DNA of 64,000 bases from Chitinophagaceae bacterium (lineage in GTDB: Bacteria; Bacteroidota; Bacteroidia; Chitinophagales; Chitinophagaceae). The translations under genes and the position numbers were made by a program. The DNA is taken from assembly GCA_019638625.1 (NCBI GenBank), contig JAHBTK010000001.1:173434-237433 (forward strand), written 5' to 3'. The notes under the pieces are model-generated. The model had not been told where the DNA came from, did not search any database, and was given only the letters and a program-made list of their open reading frames with translations. Shown piece after piece: positions 15,126-22,691 of this stretch (positions within the stretch are counted from its first letter, which is position 1; each line of letters starts with the position of its first letter).

Positions 15126-15865
15126 GCGTTTATCATTTCGAGGTAGAGTTTGCGTCTTCCCGGACTAAGGTTCAGTATTTCTGATTCAGACCAATGAAAT
15201 ACGGACGCTATTGTTGCTACTTCCCTTAGCGTGTGTTTTGCCCAATTGTCGACTTCCAGCCATAAGTAGTTCATTATATCAAAGGGCATTTCCCATGTAT
15301 GCCTGCATGCCGGACAGGTCAGCAACAGGGTGATATCAGCTTGAGGGTCCTCCATCGCCATGCGTTTATCCAGTTCTTCCAGTATTTCTTCAGGGAGTTC
15401 GTCGGAATGGAGGACTGATCCGTTTTGTGACGCCTCAATAATACAGTCGGAAAACAGTTTTTGGGGATTTAAACGATAGTCCTCGTCCTGGCTGGCCCGG
15501 ATCATATCATAGCTGTCCGGTAATCTGAACCGGATACGGAACTGCGCTGTATCCAGCGTGAATGACAGTCCGGAAGTAATTTCAGTTTCCTGTTGTTGTG
15601 CAGGAGAATAGAAATCTTCCACCCGGTTTTCCCATTCAATATATTCACCACATGCGGGGCAATTCGCTACATTGGTAAGGCCGGAGCCAAACATCCATTT
15701 GCGCAATTGCAGCAGCCTGCGATCCCTCTCGCCGATACTGAATGTTCCCGGGTCGGTTCCGGAAGGGTCAGATGTGTACAGCAGATCAATGGTTTTGCCT
15801 ATCAGGGATTTTTCCCTGCTGATTTCCCAGACATTCAGTACTTCACCGGCGCTTAAAGCTCTCAT
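15122..15865 (-). CDS. eCIS baseplate protein with two CPxC pairs (T4-type baseplate family)
   Basis: 247 residues. Two Cys pairs, CPAC at 69-72 and CPAC at 184-187, are placed to form one zinc site or two half-ribbons. The N-terminal region LSAGEVLNVWEISREKSLI and the inserted segment FRIRFRLPDSYDMIRA resemble the T4 baseplate/hub-assembly proteins seen in many eCIS operons between tube and terminator genes. The exact structural role is unproven; chaperoning hub assembly is the usual suggestion. The ATG lies 11 nt after the tube gene stop. Confidence 0.75.
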   Translation of the reverse strand: MRALSAGEVLNVWEISREKSLIGKTIDLLYTSDPSGTDPGTFSIGERDRRLLQLRKWMFGSGLTNVANCPACGEYIEWENRVEDFYSPAQQQETEITSGLSFTLDTAQFRIRFRLPDSYDMIRASQDEDYRLNPQKLFSDCIIEASQNGSVLHSDELPEEILEELDKRMAMEDPQADITLLLTCPACRHTWEMPFDIMNYLWLEVDNWAKHTLREVATIASVFHWSESEILNLSPGRRKLYLEMINA

Positions 15866-15876
15866 CCGTTAACCGG

Positions 15877-16401
15877 TTATTGAGGTTCGGTAAAGCTTGG
15901 CTCGGCAGGCTCGGTAACTTCAATGTCTCTTTCCCAACCTTCATTCTGGAGCGTCATAGTTTCAATGGCTATGGCATTGGCACTGGCATCCAGATCAGGC
16001 AATGCCTGGAAGTCTGAAACCCAGCAGCGATATACTTTGTAAGCTATTGCCAGTTGACCTGCCTCGTTATATACTTCAATAATAATGTCCTTCCGGAAAT
16101 CTTTCAGCGATACCTCCGCCCCCAGGCCGGAGCCGAAGTTCCAGACCTTATTCGCCCATCTTTCAAATTCCGGATCATGGGTGATACCACGTTCCAGGGT
16201 AATGGGATCATACTTGGTTTGTCCTGGAGATTTTCTTACCGTATTGGGATCTCCGCCCATGCGGTGCTCAATGGGATCTGTTTTTCTTTTCAGGGCGCCC
16301 ACTTTACTTACTCCGGCTACAAATTTTCCATCCCATTTAACCCGGAATTTGAAATTCTTATATGGATCGAACCTGTTTGCGTTTACAGTGAATTGTGCCA
16401 T
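15877..16401 (-). CDS. eCIS inner tube protein (Hcp/gp19-like)
   Basis: 174 residues, of the usual length for phage tail tube proteins of the gp19 family. It starts MAQFTVNANRFDPYKNFKFRVKW, contains VAGVSKVGALKRKTDPIEHR, then KYDPITLERGITHDPEFERW, and later IEVYNEAGQLAIAYKVYRCW: the standard landmarks of the Afp1/5 tube fold. Stacked hexamers form the rigid tube that carries cargo in its lumen. It is the only true tube gene in this window, whereas Afp and PVC encode more than one. It begins 11 nt after the sheath gene. Confidence 0.93.
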   Translation of the reverse strand: MAQFTVNANRFDPYKNFKFRVKWDGKFVAGVSKVGALKRKTDPIEHRMGGDPNTVRKSPGQTKYDPITLERGITHDPEFERWANKVWNFGSGLGAEVSLKDFRKDIIIEVYNEAGQLAIAYKVYRCWVSDFQALPDLDASANAIAIETMTLQNEGWERDIEVTEPAEPSFTEPQ

Positions 16402-16412
16402 AAAGTAGATAT

Positions 16413-18026
16413 TTAAGATTCTATTTGACCAGCTAATTGCTGTATTTTGATGATTACAAATTCGGCCGGCTTCAACGGTGCAAATCCGACAAGGATGTTT
16501 ACGATACCGGCATTGATATCATTTTGAGTGGTTGTTTCCTTATCGCATTTCACCAGGTAAGCTTCCCTGGGAGTTCTTCCCTGGAAGGCTCCCTGCCTGA
16601 ACAGGTTATGCATGAATGCGCCGATATTCAATCGTATCTGCGCCCACAGCGGCTCATCATTGGGCTCAAATACTACCCATTGTGTAGCCCTGAACAGGGT
16701 TTCTTCTATGAAGAGTGCCGTGCGTCTTACGGAGATATATTTCCATTCATCAGCAAGCTGGTCAGCGCCTCTCATAGTGCGGGCACCCCATACTACGCGA
16801 CCTGTGAGGGGAAACGATCGCAGGCAGTTTATACCCAGCTTATTCAATTGTCCGTTTTCCAGGTCATTAAGGTTTACCTGCAATCCTGAGACACCGCTAA
16901 ACGCGGCATCATTTCCCGCAGGCGCTTTCCAGACACCCCGGTTGGTATCTGTTTTTGCCATAATACCCGCAATAGCGCCACTCGGTACAAAAGTATCTAT
17001 CTGGTTATCTCTTAACGGGTCTGCTTTCCGGATCAGCGGATAATACAGGGCGGCGTTGCGGGCGCTGGTGCCTGAGATCAAAAGTGCGCTCAGGTTGTTC
17101 TGAGGATTGGAAACGGCCCCGGAAACCGTGCTGCCCCAGGCCAGTGGAGGATCCACCAGCAACATGGCCCTGTTCTCTACACACACCTCAACAGCTTTTG
17201 CATACACTTCGGGTTGGGTATCGGTACCCCGCTCAGGCGGCGGAACACTCAGAAGGTTAAAAAGATCTGCTTTTCGCAAAGCATAGATGCCTGTTTTTTC
17301 ATCTTCATTCCCTATGTATTCAGTTGCCGTTAATGGTTGGCCGTCAGAGCCGCCGTCGGCCTGTATGGTCGGGTTGCCTTTCGGGTCGGCGGGAGTAACA
17401 TCCGGGATCTCATCCGGGATTGCCCATGACCCGTCCGCGTTTTTCCCGATATTCACTCTTTCGGACCGCTGCTGCAATAACCGTGGTAAAAACTTTATAT
17501 CGGTCTCGTCAAAAGAGACACCCAGATATTCTTCCACTTTCGTGAAGCCATTTTCACTTTTTTCGTACACCAGCAGGTTGAAGGTGGTTTGCTCAGGCGG
17601 TGATGCCACCACAGCAGTGGGGTCTTTGGTATTATAATCTACGGATATGAAAAGACTGTTTCCCCATTCTCCCGGGCTGTTGGCATGCAGCACCAAAGAG
17701 CCCGATCCGGCGGGCAGGCTGATGGCAGCGATACCGTTATCCGGCGGGCTCCCTTCTTCCGGGCGGTATATCCGGACTATCAACGCCGTGCTTCCCCCGT
17801 TCTGATAAAAATCCTGTACCGCATAACTCATGGTACTGTCTACCCATAATCCGCCAAAATTCCGCTCATAGTCGCCAAAACTGGTTATCGTTACCGGGTC
17901 ATTTAAACTGCCTTTCAAAGCCCGGCCTATAAATGCGGTAACAGAAGTTGCCACTCCTATTATCGTACGGACACCACTGGGTATTTCTTCTATATAAACA
18001 CCGGGATAAGTTGGTTGTACTGGCAT
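16413..18026 (-). CDS. eCIS contractile sheath protein
   Basis: 537 residues. The start, PTYPGVYIEEIPSGVRTI, is the signature of phage tail sheath proteins. FGGLWVDSTMSYAVQDFYQNG follows in the N-terminal domain. The C-terminal domain has GVSGLQVNLNDLENGQLNKLGIN, GRVVWGARTM and a final KPAEFVIIKIQQLAGQ, which supplies the strands that knit neighbouring subunits together. Contraction drives the tube through the target membrane. Only one sheath gene is present, as opposed to three in Afp. It lies 44 nt after the NusG-like gene. Confidence 0.95.
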   Translation of the reverse strand: MPVQPTYPGVYIEEIPSGVRTIIGVATSVTAFIGRALKGSLNDPVTITSFGDYERNFGGLWVDSTMSYAVQDFYQNGGSTALIVRIYRPEEGSPPDNGIAAISLPAGSGSLVLHANSPGEWGNSLFISVDYNTKDPTAVVASPPEQTTFNLLVYEKSENGFTKVEEYLGVSFDETDIKFLPRLLQQRSERVNIGKNADGSWAIPDEIPDVTPADPKGNPTIQADGGSDGQPLTATEYIGNEDEKTGIYALRKADLFNLLSVPPPERGTDTQPEVYAKAVEVCVENRAMLLVDPPLAWGSTVSGAVSNPQNNLSALLISGTSARNAALYYPLIRKADPLRDNQIDTFVPSGAIAGIMAKTDTNRGVWKAPAGNDAAFSGVSGLQVNLNDLENGQLNKLGINCLRSFPLTGRVVWGARTMRGADQLADEWKYISVRRTALFIEETLFRATQWVVFEPNDEPLWAQIRLNIGAFMHNLFRQGAFQGRTPREAYLVKCDKETTTQNDINAGIVNILVGFAPLKPAEFVIIKIQQLAGQIES

Positions 18027-18070
18027 AAATTTTATTTTAAGATTCTGAATGAATAAAAGAAACTCGGTTG

Positions 18071-18601
18071 TCAGAGATAATATTGCATTGCCGATACAGG
18101 CATCAGTTCTTTTACGGGGATGTCGGCTAAAACACTTCTTTGCAGCAGATCCAGTCTTACCAGGAACTTTTCCCTGCCCTCATAGCGGATGGCTTCACAA
18201 CGGAAGCCGGTAAATGCGCCGTCTATGATAATCAGTTCGCTGCCTGGTGGAATATTGTGAGCGGTCACTTCAATATTATCGGCTGATGAGTGGATCAGTA
18301 CCCTGAGGCTGTCAATAATTGAATCGCTGACCCGGGCTATCTGGTTGCCCGTTCGCACATAGTATAACACACTATCCGATTCCAGGCTGGCAAAATAACC
18401 TTGCAGGTTCTCTAACCTTACAAATACGTAGGAAGGAAATAATGGTTCACAGATATATTTTTTCCTGTCGGACCATATCCTCAGTTTCCTGGTTTCCGGT
18501 AAGAAGAAACCAATGCCTGATTTTTGCAGAAAATCAGCGACTTTTTTTTCATGACGGGGTTTTGTATAAATCAAATACCATCCGTTTGTAAAAGTGGTCA
18601 T
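18071..18601 (-). CDS. NusG/UpxY-family transcription antiterminator heading the eCIS operon
   Basis: 176 residues. The NGN domain (about 5-105) has WYLIYTKPRHEKKVADFL, a basic KLRIWSDRKKYI segment and PLFPSYVFVRL, all typical of specialised NusG paralogues of the UpxY/RfaH group. A KOW-like domain follows at about 120-170 (PPGSELIIIDGAFTGF). In Bacteroides, UpxY proteins let polymerase read through the leader of their own capsule operon. In Serratia, the RfaH-like AnfA controls the Afp locus. By analogy this protein should license transcription of the long eCIS operon that it begins. The ATG is directly preceded by an AT-rich hairpin. Confidence 0.88.
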   Translation of the reverse strand: MTTFTNGWYLIYTKPRHEKKVADFLQKSGIGFFLPETRKLRIWSDRKKYICEPLFPSYVFVRLENLQGYFASLESDSVLYYVRTGNQIARVSDSIIDSLRVLIHSSADNIEVTAHNIPPGSELIIIDGAFTGFRCEAIRYEGREKFLVRLDLLQRSVLADIPVKELMPVSAMQYYL

Positions 18602-18879
18602 CTTTATTACAGTAATAATAAAACTTTGAGGCCGGCTGGCGGTACAGAGTCTGTCGTTTTCAATGTGGAACGATGCGTTTTCGGGGAGTACAGATTATAG
18701 CTATCGCTATCCCGGGCTACATAACCTGTATCGGAACGAAGTGAAATAATAAATAAGGGAGTGGGATGAATTGTTACCTGGATTTGTTTACATAGGAAAG
18801 TGCAACTAAATTATAAATCAAGGATAATTTGAGAGGATTAAGAAGCTTGGTGCCGCAAGTAGTTTTGCCGGCGGTCAGT
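18602..18879 (-). promoter_or_regulatory. Long untranslated leader of the eCIS operon
   Basis: About 270 nt separate the predicted transcription start near 18873 from the ATG of the antiterminator gene, and no ORF of note lies on either strand. A perfect 7-bp hairpin (TTATTAC-A-GTAATAA, 18604-18618) ends 2 nt before the start codon. A leader of this kind is expected when an UpxY/RfaH-type factor acts on the nascent transcript. No specific recruitment element can be proven from sequence alone. Confidence 0.45.
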
Positions 18880-18911
18880 CTAAGATAAAACTATTATAAT
18901 GAAAATGCAAA
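18880..18911 (-). promoter_or_regulatory. Predicted promoter of the eCIS operon
   Basis: On the minus strand TTTG (18911-18908) is followed by exactly 20 nt and TATCTTAG (18887-18880). The Bacteroidota primary sigma factor consensus is TTTG-N19-21-TAnnTTTG, so only one base of the -7 element differs. No other gene lies between this site and the antiterminator gene. Confidence 0.6.
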
Positions 18912-18992
18912 TTAAGTTACTTAAATATTTTAGAAACGAATCATGAGGCCGGCAAATCCCGGCTGCTTTCTTTGTCGTTCCCCAGGGTATGG

Positions 18993-19364
18993 TTATCGCA
19001 CGGGCTTCTTATACCTGATTTCCACTTCACTGATGCCGTCGTTGATCATGCCAAGCCTCCGGGCTGCCTTTTTACTAAGATCGATGATCCGGCCTTTTAC
19101 AAAAGGCCCCCTGTCATTGATCCTGACCTTTACTGTACGGCCGTTCCTGAGGTTTTTCACCCGTACTTTGGTTCCAAATGGAAGGGTTTTGTGGGCTGCG
19201 GTCATTTTATATTGCCGGAATGTTTCACCATTGGCCGTTTTACGTCCCTTGAACTTATCAGCATAATAGGATGCAATGCCTTTTTCGGAAAGCCTGGGGC
19301 TGCAGGAAGAAAATAATAACAGTGGTAAACAGATCAGGGTGGTAGCGGTTAAGTATTGTTTCAT
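18993..19364 (-). CDS. rlpA: RlpA-like double-psi beta-barrel lipoprotein
   Basis: The 123-residue chain from ATG 19362-19364 starts [21 protein letters not shown], a lipoprotein signal with Cys21 as the lipidation site. The rest is one RlpA-type DPBB domain: [37 protein letters not shown] and [18 protein letters not shown], with the conserved acid and His of the lytic transglycosylase family. RlpA proteins cut naked glycan strands in the cell wall. The longer open frame to 19415 was rejected because this start gives a proper signal peptide. No SPOR domain is present, which is common in Bacteroidota. Confidence 0.9.
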   Translation of the reverse strand: MKQYLTATTLICLPLLLFSSCSPRLSEKGIASYYADKFKGRKTANGETFRQYKMTAAHKTLPFGTKVRVKNLRNGRTVKVRINDRGPFVKGRIIDLSKKAARRLGMINDGISEVEIRYKKPVR

Positions 19365-19380
19365 AAAAATGGATTCAACG

Positions 19381-19388
19381 CAAAGATA
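19381..19388 (-). promoter_or_regulatory. -7 promoter element of the rlpA-like gene
   Basis: TATCTTTG on the minus strand is a perfect match to the Bacteroidota -7 consensus TAnnTTTG and lies 16 nt before the ATG. No clear TTTG at the right -33 distance is visible, so support is partial. Confidence 0.4.
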
Positions 19389-19408
19389 AATGGATTTGAG
19401 CGACCCCC

Positions 19409-19422
19409 GCGTCAATTGACGC
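19409..19422. promoter_or_regulatory. Perfect 14-bp palindrome between divergent genes (possible operator)
   Basis: GCGTCAATTGACGC is its own reverse complement. It covers the -33 element of the rightward promoter (TTG at 19416-19418) and lies just upstream of the leftward -7 element. This placement is what a dimeric repressor site would show. No regulator gene adjoins it. Confidence 0.35.
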
Positions 19423-19446
19423 TTGCTGTAAAGATGATTAACTTCG
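19416..19446 (+). promoter_or_regulatory. Predicted promoter of the DUF2911 gene
   Basis: ATTG (19415-19418) is followed by 20 nt and TAACTTCG (19439-19446), one mismatch in each element from TTTG-N20-TAnnTTTG. The start codon follows at 19467. Confidence 0.45.
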
Positions 19447-19466
19447 CATTTTTAAAATCTGCAATA

Positions 19467-20096
19467 ATGAAATACTACCTCCTGCTATTATTGATTGTAA
19501 GTTTTGCCTGCCGGCAGCGGACTGGCCTTACCGATGCAAAAGTGAAACTGCAGGAAGCACATGCGCAACATAAGCTGGATGAAGACAAAGAGGCTTATAT
19601 AAGAGCCGTGGAGGAAGGAAAGATTGCAGAAGATACTTTAAAAGGAAGCCCGATGCGGATAGCCATGGGAGATGTGGGAAAGTCTCATCTGCATATCGCC
19701 TATAGTTCACCGGGAGTGAAGGACCGGGTCATCTGGGGCGGACTGGTAAGTTATGATAAGGCTTGGGTAACCGGTGCACACAAAGCAACCTGTATTATCT
19801 TTACGGAACCCATTCTTTTCGGCGGGCAACCGGTGCCTGCGGGGGCATATGCTTTGTTTACCATTCCCCGGGAAAAGGAGAAATGGACCGTTATTCTGAA
19901 CAAAAACTATGATCAGCATCTCGCGGACGACTACGATGAGAAAGAGGATATACTGCGCATTGAAACAATAGCCCTGGAAAATGAACGGGTGGTCCGGCGT
20001 TTAAGGTATACGGTTACCAATGAATCGAAAGACAAAGCCGCTTTGATAATTGAGTGGGAGAAAAAAAAGCTGTCAGTTTCCCTGGAGGCGCCGTAG
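19467..20096 (+). CDS. DUF2911 lipoprotein
   Basis: 209 residues from ATG 19467. The signal MKYYLLLLLIVSFAC gives lipid-modified Cys15. The DUF2911 domain covers about 60-205, with SHLHIAYSSPGVKDRVIWGG, WVTGAHKATCIIFTEPILF, GGQPVPAGAYALFTIP and WTVILNKNYDQH. This is a Bacteroidota-rich family of unknown function with a beta-sandwich appearance. The gene stands alone, divergent from the rlpA-like gene. The longer frame from 19356 was rejected because it would bury the signal peptide. Confidence 0.9.
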   Translation: MKYYLLLLLIVSFACRQRTGLTDAKVKLQEAHAQHKLDEDKEAYIRAVEEGKIAEDTLKGSPMRIAMGDVGKSHLHIAYSSPGVKDRVIWGGLVSYDKAWVTGAHKATCIIFTEPILFGGQPVPAGAYALFTIPREKEKWTVILNKNYDQHLADDYDEKEDILRIETIALENERVVRRLRYTVTNESKDKAALIIEWEKKKLSVSLEAP

Positions 20097-20119
20097 AGAT
20101 GCCCTTTTTTTCCATCATT

Positions 20120-20154
20120 CCTGTCTGCTGGCAGGTGGAGAGGCTGACAGGTTT
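20120..20154 (+). terminator. Possible intrinsic terminator after the DUF2911 gene
   Basis: CCTGTC (20120-20125) pairs with GACAGG (20146-20151), and TTTT follows. The stem is short and the loop long, so support is weak. Confidence 0.3.
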
Positions 20155-20242
20155 TAAAATTCCTTCATTAACCTTAATTAACGACGGTACAATAAACCCG
20201 CCCGGTAATAAACTATCTAACCTGTAATTAAAACTTCAGGTT

Positions 20243-20875
20243 ATGAAAACGAATAAGTACACAGGAATGGTTTTCTTATTGATGATAGCTATCAGTACTA
20301 TGGAGGTTTCTGCTCAAACCAGGAACAGGGATCAGGTGAATGCCCGTCCGACGATAGCCAACACCCGTCCTTCAGTAACCGGTACCCGCCAGGCGGCTAC
20401 CCCCGCCACCAGCAACAGGAATATGGGAACGATCAACAGGAGCAATGTGCAGTTCAAAAAAGAAAAAATGAAAGTAGTGGTAACCCGTCAGAAACCAATG
20501 CATACAGAGCGGGTGATCTATAACAACCGTACCTACGATTATTACAACGGACGCTTCTATATTGAAAACAGGGGAAGGTACATGCAGGCGGCACCGGTGA
20601 TGGGTATGCGTGTAAGAAACCTGCCGGCTATATATACCCATGTCTGGTTTGGCAACAACCTGTATTATTTCTATGAGGGTGTTTATTACTATCCCCGTAA
20701 CGGCTACTACGAAGTGGTAAATCCTGCCATCGGCACCATCGTACCCGCACTGCCGGCAGATTATGAAAGAGTGGTGTATAACGGTATCCTGTTTTACGAA
20801 TACAATGGTATCCTGTATGAAAAAATAAACAACTGGCAGGGCAGGGGCTACCAGGTGGTAGGGTACCTCGGTTAG
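20243..20875 (+). CDS. DUF6515-like secreted protein
   Basis: 210 residues. A signal peptide (1-25, ending STMEVSAQ) precedes a low-complexity Arg/Asn/Thr-rich linker (26-70). A Tyr-rich region follows with three related units: YDYYNGRFYIENRGRY, YYFYEGVYYYPRNGYYEV and LFYEYNGILYEKINNW. This layout fits DUF6515, a family of unknown function in Bacteroidota, possibly an envelope-associated beta-structure. A 6-bp inverted repeat (AACCTG...CAGGTT, 20219-20242) ends directly at the ATG and may affect translation. The gene has no operon partner. Confidence 0.75.
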   Translation: MKTNKYTGMVFLLMIAISTMEVSAQTRNRDQVNARPTIANTRPSVTGTRQAATPATSNRNMGTINRSNVQFKKEKMKVVVTRQKPMHTERVIYNNRTYDYYNGRFYIENRGRYMQAAPVMGMRVRNLPAIYTHVWFGNNLYYFYEGVYYYPRNGYYEVVNPAIGTIVPALPADYERVVYNGILFYEYNGILYEKINNWQGRGYQVVGYLG

Positions 20876-20967
20876 TGTAGTTTTAATCTCAGCATATATC
20901 AGGGCTGTTCCGCAATGGAGCAGCCTGTTCTATTTCATTGAATGTTGAAACAAAAGAACATCGCTAT

Positions 20968-21064
20968 GTCGAACGCCCCGAACTTTCGGGGGAGACATCT
21001 GCCGAACTGTGTACCAATGCCGGGCAGATTCCTCTCCCGACCTTCGGTTGGGATCGGAATGACG
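20968..21064 (+). repeat. Dispersed intergenic repeat, copy A
   Basis: Begins GTCGAACGCC, contains GACATCTGCC and CCCGACCTTCGGTTGGGATC, and ends GGAATGACG. The same family occurs at 21101-21176 and, inverted, at 51305-51348. It is non-coding and hairpin-forming (CCGACCTTCGGTTGG). Confidence 0.7.
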
Positions 21065-21100
21065 AGAAGTCAAAGTAGAATGACGATAATTAGGATCCGT

Positions 21101-21176
21101 CATATCGAACGAAGTGAGATATCTGCCGAGACATAGTACTGCTGCCAGGCAGATTTCTCCTGAGTCAGAATGACGA
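21101..21176 (+). repeat. Dispersed intergenic repeat, copy B
   Basis: A shorter relative of copy A: CATATCGAACGAAGTGAGAT, then ATCTGCCGAGACA, then GGCAGATTTCTCC and CAGAATGACGA. It lies in the same orientation, 36 nt after copy A, between the DUF6515 gene and mnmE. Confidence 0.65.
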
Positions 21177-21199
21177 AGTAGGGTCAGCATACAGTACAC

Positions 21200-22561
21200 C
21201 TACTTCCCGATACAAAACTTACCAAAAATAGTTCCCAGGATATCGCGGTCTGTTTCTACCTGCCCTGTGATCTCACCGAGATAGTGCAGTGCCCTGCGGA
21301 TGTCAATTGTAAGAAGATCACCGGTAAGATGCTGATCCATCCCTTTTTCGATAGCAAGTAAACTTTCCATCATCCGGGAAAGTGCATCGTAATGACGGGC
21401 ATTGGTTACAATAGTATTCTCTGTTTGAATCGTGCCGCCAATGGCTTTCTCATACATCAGGTTTTTCAGCGCATCAATACCGGTATTCTTTTTGGCGCTA
21501 ATGGCGATAGCTGGCGCAGGAAAGTCTTTTGGTTCCGCAAGCTGATCTGTTTTATTCAATACTTCAATGGTTTTATGAGCGAAAGGTTGCAACCAGTCTA
21601 TAGCTGATTGATCCGGGTCTGTCACATCCACCAGGTGCAGAATGATATTTGCCTTTCCGGCATTCTGCCTGCTGCGTTCCATGCCAATGTTTTCAATTTT
21701 ATCAGTGGTATGCTGACGGATACCGGCGGTATCGATCAATCGGAACAACACGCCTTTTATATTGAGGGTTTCTTCGATGCTGTCACGCGTTGTGCCCGCA
21801 ATATCACTTACGATGGCACGCTCTTCGTTCAGCAAGGCGTTCAGCAGGGTGCTTTTACCGGCATTGGGTTTACCGATAATCGCTACACTTACCCCGTTTT
21901 TAATAACATTTCCCAGTTGAAACGAATCCAACAGTGTTGTTATCCGGCTTTTTAATGCTGCTATCAATTGCCGGAACTGTTCCCTGTCCGCGAATTCCAC
22001 ATCTTCCTCGGAAAAATCCAGTTCGAGTTCTATCAAAGCCGCGAAATTGATGAGCTGATCACGCAGTTGCGAAAGCTCACCGGAAAATCCGCCACGCAAT
22101 TGCTGCAGTGCGGTTTGCTGCTGCGCCTTGCTGTCCGCGGCGATCAGGTCGGCCACCGCTTCTGCCTGCGCCAGGTCCATCTTACCATTCAGAAAAGCCC
22201 GTTGGGTGAATTCACCGGGTTTTGCCAGGCGGGCGCCTATGGCTACACAGGCTTCGATGACCTGCTGTTGTATATACGGCGATCCGTGGCAACTGAACTC
22301 TACAATATTCTCACCGGTATATGACCTGGGCGCTTTATAAATAGCGGCAACCACTTCGTCTATCACATTTCCGTCCCGCTCCAGCAGTCCCACATGCAGG
22401 GTATGTGAAGGCTGATCTTCCAGCTTCTTTCCCCTGAACAATCTATCAGCAATAGAGATACTTTGTTCCCCGCTCAACCGTATCACGGCTATAGCGCCTA
22501 CCCCCGGCGCCGTGGCCAGCGCTACTATGGTATCATTCCAGTCTGACAGAACAGAAGACAT
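21200..22561 (-). CDS. mnmE: tRNA uridine-5-carboxymethylaminomethyl modification GTPase MnmE
   Basis: 453 residues, the normal length. The N-terminal folate-binding domain starts with DTIVALATAPGVGAIAVIR. The G domain has P-loop GKPNAGKS (230-237), DIAGTTRD (253-260), DTAG (277-280) and NKTDQL. The chain ends in FCIGK, the conserved C-terminal motif whose Cys is needed for tRNA modification. With MnmG it builds the cmnm5U34 wobble modification in the cytoplasm. MnmG is not in this window. The gene stands alone on the minus strand. Confidence 0.97.
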   Translation of the reverse strand: MSSVLSDWNDTIVALATAPGVGAIAVIRLSGEQSISIADRLFRGKKLEDQPSHTLHVGLLERDGNVIDEVVAAIYKAPRSYTGENIVEFSCHGSPYIQQQVIEACVAIGARLAKPGEFTQRAFLNGKMDLAQAEAVADLIAADSKAQQQTALQQLRGGFSGELSQLRDQLINFAALIELELDFSEEDVEFADREQFRQLIAALKSRITTLLDSFQLGNVIKNGVSVAIIGKPNAGKSTLLNALLNEERAIVSDIAGTTRDSIEETLNIKGVLFRLIDTAGIRQHTTDKIENIGMERSRQNAGKANIILHLVDVTDPDQSAIDWLQPFAHKTIEVLNKTDQLAEPKDFPAPAIAISAKKNTGIDALKNLMYEKAIGGTIQTENTIVTNARHYDALSRMMESLLAIEKGMDQHLTGDLLTIDIRRALHYLGEITGQVETDRDILGTIFGKFCIGK

Positions 22562-22691
22562 GTGTTAAGGTTTCAGGGCGCAAGGTACGATAAGTTGAAA
22601 CGGGGATTTCTGATTGAAGAATTTTTGATTTTATCAAGTCAGCAATTTCCAACAATCCATTTTCAAATTTTCAAATTCCCACATCTTCAAA

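Noticed and set aside
1..18601. Type VI secretion or prophage instead of an eCIS
   Set aside because: No membrane-complex, TssB/TssC-type split sheath, capsid, portal or lysis genes are seen; DUF4157, DUF4255 and the AAA+ ATPase are eCIS markers.
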